A stretch of DNA of 58,096 bases from Oscillospiraceae bacterium (GTDB lineage Bacteria; Bacillota; Clostridia; Oscillospirales; SIG627). The stretch is taken from contig SVTC01000013.1 in NCBI GenBank assembly GCA_015063985.1, forward strand, positions 1 through 58,096, read 5' to 3'. Positions 52,385-58,096 of the stretch are shown here, piece after piece. Both the position numbers and the translations under genes were made by a program. Below the pieces are notes generated by a model. That model did not search any database. It was not told the DNA's origin and saw only the letters and a program-made list of their open reading frames with translations. Within the stretch, counting starts at the first letter, position 1. Each line of letters starts with the position of its first letter.

Positions 52385-53647
52385 ATGAAAAAAAGAACCA
52401 TAGAATGTGACGTTTGCGTTGTTGGCGGCGGTACGGCGGGGCTTATGGCGGCTCTCAGCGCCTCTGACAGCGGAGCCAAGACAGTGCTTGTGGAAAAAAA
52501 CGGCATACTCGGAGGGACGATGACCGCCTGCGGAGTGAATTACCCGGGACTCTTCTTTGCCTGGGGAAAGCAGATAATCGGCGGAAAGTGCTTTGATATG
52601 ATAAAGAGAGTAGAGGCTCTCGGCGGATGCCGTATACCGGAGGTGGAATACGCTCCGGAAAAGCATTTTACCCAACAGGTCAGAATGAACAGCTTTATTC
52701 TCGGCTGCGTTATGGACGAGCTTTGCAGAGAGTATGGCGTTGAGGTGCTTTTTCACTCCATGCTTTACGATGCAAGAGAGAATGACGTCGGAGTGGAGCT
52801 TGATGTAGCCTGCAAGGAGGGCCCCTTGACTGTCAGCGCAAAAAAAGCAATAGATTGCACCGCGGATGCGGATCTTGCGGGGATACTTGCTTATCCCAGA
52901 GTAAAAAGCGCATCCCTTCAGCCTGCGACCCTTTTTGTAAAGGGAAGGGCGCTGGATCCCTTGCCCGATATAGACAGGCTTTGTCTTGAGGCTCAAAGAG
53001 CCACCGATGAGGGCAAGCTGCCGCCGTGGATAGCGAACAGAAGCTATTCCAAGCTTGTGAGAGGGCTTTCCATGACTTACCACGTTGAGTGCTCAGAGGA
53101 TGCCGATACCTCCGAGGGCAAAACGAGGCTCGAGATGAGAGCGAGAAGGGATGCACTGGCAGCGGTGAGCTTTATTAAAGCCTTTCCGGGATGCGAGGGG
53201 TTTGAGATAGAGCAGTTTTCCTTTGAGTGCGGAGTCAGAGAGACAAACAGAATAGTGGGCGAATATACTGTAAGCGCTGAGGATTACATAAGCGGAAGAA
53301 GCTATCCCGATGCAATATGCAATGCCTTTTATCCCATTGATCTGCACGTGCCGCCCTACGGCATCAAGCAGGTGTTTTTCAAGGAGGGGGTATATGCAAG
53401 GATCCCTTATTCGGCATTGGTGCCCAAGGGCTCGAGGCATCTTATCTGCGCGGGAAGGATGATATCCTCCGATACGGATGCAAATTCCGCGCTGAGAGTT
53501 CAAGCACCCTGTATGGCAATGGGTCAGGCGGCGGGAGTTGCGGCAGCACTGTGCGCGGCATCGGGAAGGAAAATGACGGATCCCGATCTGGATAAGGTAA
53601 AGCAGGAGCTGAAAAGGCAGGGCGCCGTGCTTTGTGATGAGGTGTAA
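52385..53647 (+). CDS. FAD-dependent oxidoreductase
   Basis: 420 residues from ATG 52385; the TTG at 52373 is in frame but too near its site. N-terminal VCVVGGGTAGLMAALSASDSG and VLVEKNGILGGTMT bind FAD. Residues 130-180 and 245-380 have the family pattern of fumarate reductase/succinate dehydrogenase-like FAD_oxidored proteins, including ISSDTDANSALRVQAPCMAMGQAAGVAA near the end. Substrate unknown. It is followed by cinA 2 bp later. Confidence 0.75.
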   Translation: MKKRTIECDVCVVGGGTAGLMAALSASDSGAKTVLVEKNGILGGTMTACGVNYPGLFFAWGKQIIGGKCFDMIKRVEALGGCRIPEVEYAPEKHFTQQVRMNSFILGCVMDELCREYGVEVLFHSMLYDARENDVGVELDVACKEGPLTVSAKKAIDCTADADLAGILAYPRVKSASLQPATLFVKGRALDPLPDIDRLCLEAQRATDEGKLPPWIANRSYSKLVRGLSMTYHVECSEDADTSEGKTRLEMRARRDALAAVSFIKAFPGCEGFEIEQFSFECGVRETNRIVGEYTVSAEDYISGRSYPDAICNAFYPIDLHVPPYGIKQVFFKEGVYARIPYSALVPKGSRHLICAGRMISSDTDANSALRVQAPCMAMGQAAGVAAALCAASGRKMTDPDLDKVKQELKRQGAVLCDEV

Positions 53648-53649
53648 GA

Positions 53650-54912
53650 ATGAAAAGACAAATTGCGGAAATACTTCTTGTGGGCACCGAGCTTTTGCTT
53701 GGTGATATTATGGATACCAACGGGAAATATCTCGCAAGAGAGCTTAGTGATCTGGGAATAGATCTTTACTATCAGACCGTTGTGGGAGATAATCCAAAAA
53801 GGCTGAGGGAGGCGGTGAACAGAGCTCTTGAGCGCAGTGATGTGGTGATCTCCTCGGGAGGCCTGGGACCCACCTGTGACGATATAACAAGGGAGACCTT
53901 TGCCGACGCCTTAGGACTTGAGCTTAAGCTTCACGAGCCCACTGTGGAAAGGCTTAAGAGCTTTTTTACCTCGGTCGGAAGAAAAATGACCGATAACAAT
54001 ATGCGTCAGGCTATGGTGCCCGAAGGGGCAACGGTGCTTACCAACGATTGGGGCACTGCTCCGGGGCTTTATATGAAAAAGGATCAAAAGCACGCCTTTT
54101 TGCTTCCCGGACCTCCCAGAGAGCTGGAGCCTATGTTCAGGGAAAGAGTAAGACCCATACTTTTTGATATGAGCGACAGAAAATTTGTTTCGGATACTCT
54201 TGAGGTGTACGGAATAGGAGAGAGCGCTCTGGAGGAAAAGCTGAGAGATCTGATGCAGGGGGCAGACCCCAGTCTTGCGCCTTACGCCAAGGACGGCGAG
54301 GTGCTTTTGAGGATAACCTCCTCCGGCGCTGACGTTGCCGAGGCAAAGGAGAAAAATCGGGGAATGATCCAAAAGGTCCTTGAAAGAGCGGGAGAATACG
54401 TTTACGATATCAACGGAGAAAGCCTACAGAGGGCATTGGTGGAAAGATTTTCCAAAAAGGGACTTAAGATCGCCACCGCGGAAAGTCTGACGGGCGGTCT
54501 TATCAGCAAGAGGATAACCTCCGTAAGCGGCGCATCCGCAGTTTTTGAATTGGGGATATGCAGCTATTCCGACAGAATAAAAAATAAGATCCTTTCCGTT
54601 TCCGAGGCTTCCCTTGAGGAATACAGCGCCGTCAGTGAGGCGGTGGCGATGGAAATGGCGGAGGGGGCAAGAAGGCTCAGCGGAGCGGATATTGCAGTAA
54701 GCGCAACGGGATATGCGGGCCCCACCGGCGAAAGGGTCGGCTTGGTGTATATAGGCGTAAGCTCAAGTCTATCAACGAGGGCGGTCAAGCTTGATACGGG
54801 CAGAAGAACGGGAGAAAGAGAGTATATACGAAGCCTTTCCGCAAGCAGAGCCATAGCAGAGGCGCTGAGAGAAGCGGGACTTTTCTCTTGGGAAAATTCT
54901 TGTTGCAAATAA
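53650..54912 (+). CDS. cinA: CinA, competence/damage-inducible protein A
   Basis: 420 residues. N-terminal molybdopterin-binding-like domain (EILLVGTELLLGDIMDTNGKYLA, VVISSGGLGPTCDDITRE) and C-terminal NMN-deamidase domain with TAESLTGGLISKRITSVSGAS. Full-length proteins have both activities: ADP-ribose pyrophosphatase and nicotinamide mononucleotide deamidase. ATG 53650 after GAGGTGTAAG. Confidence 0.92.
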   Translation: MKRQIAEILLVGTELLLGDIMDTNGKYLARELSDLGIDLYYQTVVGDNPKRLREAVNRALERSDVVISSGGLGPTCDDITRETFADALGLELKLHEPTVERLKSFFTSVGRKMTDNNMRQAMVPEGATVLTNDWGTAPGLYMKKDQKHAFLLPGPPRELEPMFRERVRPILFDMSDRKFVSDTLEVYGIGESALEEKLRDLMQGADPSLAPYAKDGEVLLRITSSGADVAEAKEKNRGMIQKVLERAGEYVYDINGESLQRALVERFSKKGLKIATAESLTGGLISKRITSVSGASAVFELGICSYSDRIKNKILSVSEASLEEYSAVSEAVAMEMAEGARRLSGADIAVSATGYAGPTGERVGLVYIGVSSSLSTRAVKLDTGRRTGEREYIRSLSASRAIAEALREAGLFSWENSCCK

Positions 54913-54931
54913 TCGGCGCGTATGGTACAAT
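54903..54931 (+). promoter_or_regulatory. Promoter of the PqqD / peptidase operon
   Basis: TTGCAA (54903-54908), 17 bp, TACAAT (54926-54931), inside the end of cinA. Confidence 0.65.
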
Positions 54932-54954
54932 ATAAATAAAAAAGCGAGATTGAT

Positions 54955-55227
54955 ATGAAGATAAAAAAAGGATACGTTCTCAGAAGCGTTGCGGGGAAAA
55001 ACGTGGTGGTCAGTGTTGGAGCTACGGATTTTTCGGGGATGATAACCCTTAACGAGAGTGCGGCATTTATGTGGCGACTTCTGGAAAAGGGAATAAGCAT
55101 CTCTGAGCTTGAAGAGGCTTTGGCTAAGGAATATGAAGCCGAAAGCGACGTAGACAGAGAGCTTATTAAAAAGGACGTTTTTGAGTTTTGCCGAAAGCTT
55201 GGGGACGCAGGTCTTATAGATGAGTGA
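54955..55227 (+). CDS. PqqD-family (RiPP-recognition-like) protein
   Basis: 90 residues. LRSVAGKNVVVSVG, LNESAAFMWRLLEKG, and the C-terminal helix (EFCRKLGDAGLID) match the PqqD fold, a small peptide-binding domain that guides leader peptides to maturation enzymes in ribosomal-peptide pathways. Here it stands alone, overlapping the peptidase gene by 8 bases. No precursor peptide or radical SAM gene is visible. Confidence 0.85.
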   Translation: MKIKKGYVLRSVAGKNVVVSVGATDFSGMITLNESAAFMWRLLEKGISISELEEALAKEYEAESDVDRELIKKDVFEFCRKLGDAGLIDE

Positions 55228-55687
55228 AGCGGCAGTCAGGCTGGAGGAGCTCTACCCTATTATTCTGGATACACTATCCCAAAACGGCAGGGTGGAATTC
55301 GTTTCAAGGGGAATAAGCATGCTCCCTATGCTGGGCGACGGAAAAAACAAGGTGGTGCTGAGCTCCCTTAAGGAGGAGCCGAGCAAGGGAGACGTTATAT
55401 TTTACCGCAGAGATAACGGCGCTTTTGTTTTACACCGAATAGTGGGAAAAAACAGCCGTGGCTATATCTGCCGCGGAGATAACCAGATATTTAAAGAAAA
55501 GGGCGTAAAAAAGCAGGCGGTAATTGCCCGTCTGGAAGGCTTCTGGAAGGACGGAGAATACATCGACAGTAAGAGCTTTTACACCTTGGGCTACAGATTT
55601 CGTATCGGCCTTGGAAGGTGGGGAAGGATAATTAAAGCGGCTGTCAGAAAGATCATCGGAGGGAAAAATGCCTCAGGAAAAGTTTAA
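55220..55687 (+). CDS. SipW/ER-type signal peptidase-like protein
   Basis: 155 residues. SRGISMLPML places the catalytic Ser at residue 33, and VLHRIVGKN places a His at 72 where bacterial type-I signal peptidases have Lys. The Ser-His pair is the eukaryotic/archaeal-Sec11 and SipW type. No N-terminal membrane segment is clear, so it may be a cytosolic or peripheral S26-like protein. Coupled to the PqqD gene before it; together they suggest peptide recognition plus cutting. Confidence 0.75.
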   Translation: MSEAAVRLEELYPIILDTLSQNGRVEFVSRGISMLPMLGDGKNKVVLSSLKEEPSKGDVIFYRRDNGAFVLHRIVGKNSRGYICRGDNQIFKEKGVKKQAVIARLEGFWKDGEYIDSKSFYTLGYRFRIGLGRWGRIIKAAVRKIIGGKNASGKV

Positions 55688-56246
55688 ACAGATAACGGAT
55701 AGCTCCTTGGAGCTTTTCAAAAAGAAAATGAGCGACTACGGCGCCACCTGGATGCTGTTTCGCTATGAATCCATTGCCGATCAGCTTTGGATAAAGATAA
55801 AAAGGGTCAGAGTTCTCGAGGAAAACAACGATCACAGCCTGATAAACGAGGGCAGAAGAGACGAGTTTGTGGGAATATTCAACTATGCCATCATTGCATT
55901 GATGAGGCTTAAGTTCCCCGACGTCTTTCCGGACACCGAGAGGGTAATGGAAAACACCGCTCTTTTGGATACTATCACCACTGAGCTTGCCTGCGAGGCG
56001 TATCTTAAGGTGGCAAATATGGCAAGAGAGCTGATGGAGAGAAAGAATCATGATTACGGTGATGCCTGGAGAAGCATGAGCAGAGCCGCAATAACAGATC
56101 AGATCATTATAAAGATACTTCGCATCAAGAACATATTGAGAAACGGCGGCAAGCTTCTTGCCAGCGAGAATATCGACGCCCAGTTCTTTGACGTTATCAA
56201 CTATTGCATTTTTGCTCTTATCAAGATAGACGAGGAAGGCAAATGA
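55668..56246 (+). CDS. DUF1599 (nucleotide-modification-associated) protein
   Basis: 192 residues with two related halves: KKMSDYGATWMLFR and, later, RKNHDYGDAWRSMSRAAITDQIIIK. This is the DUF1599 signature, distantly related to nucleotide pyrophosphohydrolase folds. Function not known; predicted link with nucleotide modification. It overlaps the peptidase gene by 20 bases and the next gene by 4. Confidence 0.8.
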   Translation: MPQEKFKQITDSSLELFKKKMSDYGATWMLFRYESIADQLWIKIKRVRVLEENNDHSLINEGRRDEFVGIFNYAIIALMRLKFPDVFPDTERVMENTALLDTITTELACEAYLKVANMARELMERKNHDYGDAWRSMSRAAITDQIIIKILRIKNILRNGGKLLASENIDAQFFDVINYCIFALIKIDEEGK

Positions 56247-57073
56247 AGATATTTGATATGCATATCCACTGCGCCGCAAAGCCGCCCGTGCCCCATGATC
56301 TCATTGCCGAAATGGCGAAGGCGGGAGTCTACGGCGGATGTGTATTTTCCGACTGGCCCGACAGAGCGGTGCAATATGAAAACTCGGGCTCAAGCTTTGA
56401 AGACAGGCTTAAGGAAATAAAGGCTTGGTGCGATCCCTATCCCGAAAGGCTTTTTCCCATTATGTGGATACATCCCTACGAGGATGATATAATGGATAAG
56501 ATCGATATTGCCGTCAAGGAAGGGGTAGCCGGATTTAAGATAATCTGCACCGATTTTTACGTCCATGAGGACGGATGCCTTAAGGTACTTGATAAGATCG
56601 CAAGGACGGGTCTTCCCGTTATATTCCATTCGGGCATTCTGTGGTCCGGTGCAGCATCGTCTAAATTTAACCGCCCCGTTTACTGGGAGGCATTGATGGA
56701 TATCGAGGGCTTGAGGTTCTCAATGGGGCATTGCTCCTGGCCGTGGACGGATGAATGTATCGCCTTGTACGGTCAGTTCAGATATGCTCAGACGGTGAGA
56801 AAGACCTCGGAAATGTTTTTTGATCTTACTCCGGGAACACCGCCTATTTACAGAAAAGATCTTCTTACAAAGCTTTTCAAGGTGGATTACGGCTTTGATA
56901 CCACCGATCACATTATGTTCGGTACCGATTGCTCTGCCCATCACTACAGAGCAGAGTCCACGGTAAGAAAGCTTACTCTTGACGGCGGAATAATGGATGA
57001 GCTTGGTGTCAGCGAGGAGACAAGGAAAAAGATCTACTGTGATAACCTTATGAGATTCTTAAATAAGCAGTGA
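56243..57073 (+). CDS. Amidohydrolase-family (TatD/amidohydrolase-2-like) protein
   Basis: 276 residues from ATG 56243 (GAGGAAGG upstream, overlap of 4). MHIHCAAKPP (HxH metal site), GFKIICTDFYVHEDG, PVIFHSGILW, SMGHCSWPW, and MFGTDCSAHHY provide the usual His/Asp ligands of a TIM-barrel metal hydrolase. Substrate unknown. Last gene of the operon. Confidence 0.75.
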   Translation: MKIFDMHIHCAAKPPVPHDLIAEMAKAGVYGGCVFSDWPDRAVQYENSGSSFEDRLKEIKAWCDPYPERLFPIMWIHPYEDDIMDKIDIAVKEGVAGFKIICTDFYVHEDGCLKVLDKIARTGLPVIFHSGILWSGAASSKFNRPVYWEALMDIEGLRFSMGHCSWPWTDECIALYGQFRYAQTVRKTSEMFFDLTPGTPPIYRKDLLTKLFKVDYGFDTTDHIMFGTDCSAHHYRAESTVRKLTLDGGIMDELGVSEETRKKIYCDNLMRFLNKQ

Positions 57074-57090
57074 TTTTTTATAAAAAGCTC

Positions 57091-57119
57091 TTGACAAATA
57101 AGCACTGTTATGATAAAAT
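57091..57119 (+). promoter_or_regulatory. Promoter of tRNA-Lys
   Basis: TTGACA (57091-57096), 17 bp, TAAAAT (57114-57119), 32 bp before the tRNA. Confidence 0.75.
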
Positions 57120-57150
57120 ACTTGAGTGCCTGCAACAGTGGGCGCTGAAC

Positions 57151-57226
57151 GATTCATTAGCTCAGTAGGTAGAGCACTTGACTTTTAATCAAGGTGTCCG
57201 GGGTTCGAATCCCCGATGGATCACCA
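57151..57226 (+). tRNA. tRNA-Lys (anticodon TTT)
   Basis: Acceptor GATTCAT pairs with ATGGATC, D arm with AGCTCAGTAGGTAGAGC, anticodon stem CTTGA/TCAAG with loop CTTTTAA (anticodon TTT), T arm GGGGTTCGAATCCCC, and encoded CCA at 57224-57226. A terminator follows at 57231. Confidence 0.97.
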
Positions 57227-57241
57227 AACAAAAAAGCACCC
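57209..57241 (+). repeat. 33-bp direct repeat, copy 1 (tRNA-Lys 3' end plus spacer)
   Basis: Runs from the T-arm through the CCA into the terminator's left arm; identical to 57418-57450. Confidence 0.9.
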
Positions 57242-57257
57242 CGTGTGGGTGCTTTTT
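57231..57257 (+). terminator. Terminator of tRNA-Lys
   Basis: AAAAAGCACCC (57231-57241), CGTGT loop, GGGTGCTTTTT (57247-57257). Confidence 0.9.
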
Positions 57258-57278
57258 TGTTTTAAGTGCGAAGCACGT

Positions 57279-57295
57279 ATCGGGGATTCGAACCC
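57279..57295 (-). repeat. Inverted copy of the tRNA-Lys T-arm
   Basis: 17 bases identical to the reverse complement of 57201-57217, so the two could pair in a transcript. Confidence 0.85.
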
Positions 57296-57417
57296 TGAGA
57301 GGGCACGAAGCGTAAAGGAAAACAGTTCGGTGAACTGTTTTTCAGCGAAGTGGTGCGAGACGGGTACCGATTGCAAAGCAATGGGTCGGCGAGCAGTGGA
57401 TGCGCGGAAGCGAATCC

Positions 57418-57450
57418 ATCCCCGATGGATCACCAAACAAAAAAGCACCC
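57418..57450 (+). repeat. 33-bp direct repeat, copy 2
   Basis: Same as 57209-57241, 209 bp downstream; contains a CCA end but no rest of a tRNA. Confidence 0.9.
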
Positions 57451-57540
57451 AAGGGACACCTTCCATAAAGCAGGTTTTAATCTCCCTGCGAGATCCGAAC
57501 GGCGTTGCCGTTCGCCCTTCGGGTTTCGACTGCGTCCGCC

Positions 57541-57638
57541 CGTGTCATTCTGAGCGAAGCGGAGCGGAGTCGAACTTCGAAGCAGCACCGAGCAAAGCGA
57601 AGGTGGAATCTCGGGCGGACTCCGCTCAAGATGACACG
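57541..57638. repeat. Imperfect palindromic element (REP/MITE-like)
   Basis: Left end CGTGTCATTCTGAGCG (57541-57556) matches right end 57623-57638 in inverse orientation at 14 of 16 bases, with further partial matches inside. The TCATTCTGAGCG start is a type of short repeat I recall from many bacteria; I see no transposase. Confidence 0.65.
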
Positions 57639-57667
57639 CAGGGGACAACACCTTCCAAAAAAATAAC

Positions 57668-57703
57668 AAAAGGAGTACGAGCAATTTTGTTCGTACTCCT
57701 TTT
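57668..57703. terminator. Strong hairpin, possible terminator
   Basis: AAAAGGAGTACGA (57668-57680) and TCGTACTCCTTTT (57691-57703), 10-base loop, but no gene ends nearby. Confidence 0.5.
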
Positions 57704-57764
57704 CACACGCCTTGCCCTGCAAGGTATAGTGTGTTAGATCTTTTGGTGTACTGTCGGGCGGCAG

Positions 57765-57900
57765 CAAAGCCTTCCTCCGGGAGGAAGGGGGACCGCGATA
57801 GCGGTGGAAGGAGCCCGCGTGACTTAAAATTCAGATTAAACTTCATTATAACGCGCTCTCCCTCAGTCGCCTGCGGCGCCAGCTCCCTCACGGAGGGAGC
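57765..57900. repeat. Pair of GC-rich palindromic modules typical of gut Clostridia
   Basis: Module A: CTTCCTCC/GAGGAAG (57771-57787) followed by CCGCGATAGCGG. Module B: GCTCCCTC/GAGGGAGC (57882-57900), after CAGTCGCC...GGCGCC. These resemble dispersed intergenic repeats that I remember from Ruminococcaceae-type genomes; a genome count would confirm it. Confidence 0.6.
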
Positions 57901-57948
57901 CTTTGGTTTGTACCCCCGAAACTCCATCTACTTTTCCTGACAAGCACT

Positions 57949-57990
57949 GCTTTTGTGGTCACAAAAGCAAAGCCCCGCGCGAGGCGGGGC
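57949..57990 (-). terminator. Terminator of the gene at the window end
   Basis: On the minus strand GCCCCGC/GCGGGGC (57972-57990), then TTTGCTTTTGTG, which is itself part of a second hairpin (57949-57957 with 57960-57968). Confidence 0.75.
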
Positions 57991-57996
57991 GAGAGG

Positions 57997-58096
57997 TTAT
58001 TCGCTTAAGAGTTGTTCAATTTCTTTTCGTTGTTCGGTTGTGTAGTCGTAAACGGTAGACTTGAACCACTTGTTTTCAATGAAATCTTCCTCAAAA
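57997..58096 (-). CDS. Unknown protein, last 32 residues only
   Basis: Minus-strand frame enters at the window edge and ends at TAA 57997-57999. The visible end reads EDFIENKWFKSTVYDY, then TTEQRKEIEQLLSE. Too short to name. More A/T-rich and with different codon choice from the rest of the window, which fits a newer piece of DNA beyond the repeats. Confidence 0.6.
   Translation of the reverse strand, partial: FEEDFIENKWFKSTVYDYTTEQRKEIEQLLSE

Larger units (their letters stand above)
57227..57996. other. Gene-free, repeat-rich region after tRNA-Lys
   Basis: About 770 bp with no credible gene. Contents in order: terminator (57231), T-arm inverted copy (57279-57295), hairpins (57319-57341, and around 57368-57384), second tRNA 3' end copy (57418-57450), a hairpin at 57497-57513, a long imperfect palindrome (57541-57638), a hairpin at 57668-57703, two GC-rich palindromic modules (57765-57900), and a hairpin at 57949-57968. 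The open frames crossing it are made of these repeats. Confidence 0.8.

Noticed and set aside
57216-57940. Several open frames across the repeat region after tRNA-Lys
   Set aside because: They consist of tRNA fragments and palindromic repeats; no ribosome binding sites or protein families.

Overview
This window looks like a chromosomal segment of an anaerobic, spore-forming member of the Clostridia, probably an uncultured gut lineage close to the Oscillospiraceae. The signs are sporulation genes (gpr, spoIIP, ricT), an oxygen-sensitive ribonucleotide reductase with its radical-SAM activase, a clostridial-type ferredoxin, a sodium-pump decarboxylase subunit, and intergenic palindromes of the type I remember from gut Clostridia. 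Clear sigma-A promoters (TTGACA-like, 17 bp, TATAAT-like) and GGAGG ribosome binding sites are common, and most genes sit in short operons. The lineage call is inference from gene content, not from a marker search.

Layout. 1-4.2 kb: polysaccharide breakdown genes (partial heparinase II/III-like lyase, old-yellow-enzyme oxidoreductase, divergent GH28-like beta-helix enzyme). 4.2-10.3 kb: flavin reductase-rubredoxin fusion, a tRNA methyltransferase, a membrane glycosyltransferase, pgk-tpiA, and a DUF3810 membrane metalloprotease-like protein. 10.5-17.6 kb: a compact, intact, co-directional set of seven genes for a short-tailed phage-like particle (portal, scaffold-like, major capsid, connector-like, tail nozzle/stabilization-like, tail fibre, coiled-coil ejection-like), with no terminase, integrase, replication, lysis or repressor gene, inserted between ordinary host genes. 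17.6-30.7 kb: cysteine synthase, a calcium-type P-ATPase, ferredoxin, murA-ricT, DUF218, darA-holB, a cytidylate-kinase-like protein, and a complete proBAC operon. 30.8-35.8 kb: metallo-beta-lactamase-fold protein with a GHL6-like glycosidase of different base use, and two tandem FliB-like proteins. 35.9-39.2 kb: ylxM-ffh-rpsP-khpA and three small unknown genes. 39.2-44.0 kb: sugar isomerase-like protein, lipoprotein, small peptide plus M50 protease, rpsT, gpr-spoIIP. 44.0-48.0 kb: a large zinc-ribbon surface protein and solitary oxaloacetate decarboxylase beta/gamma subunits. 48.0-51.2 kb: nrdG and an nrdD fused to a redoxin domain, behind an NrdR-like box. 51.2-57.1 kb: transglutaminase-like lipoprotein, FAD oxidoreductase, cinA, and a PqqD / SipW-type peptidase / DUF1599 / amidohydrolase operon. 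57.1-58.1 kb: tRNA-Lys followed by about 770 bp of gene-free, repeat-rich DNA and the tail end of an unknown gene.

The best candidate for an undescribed system is the capsid cassette at 10.45-17.57 kb. All its reading frames are open, its base use matches the host, it has its own promoter with nearby inverted repeats, and a hairpin separates head genes from tail genes. This is what a domesticated, gene-transfer-agent-like particle would look like, although a recent or satellite prophage remnant is not excluded. Secondary points of interest are the NrdD-redoxin fusion, the tRNA-Lys 3' end duplication, the tandem FliB-like pair and the PqqD/SipW operon.
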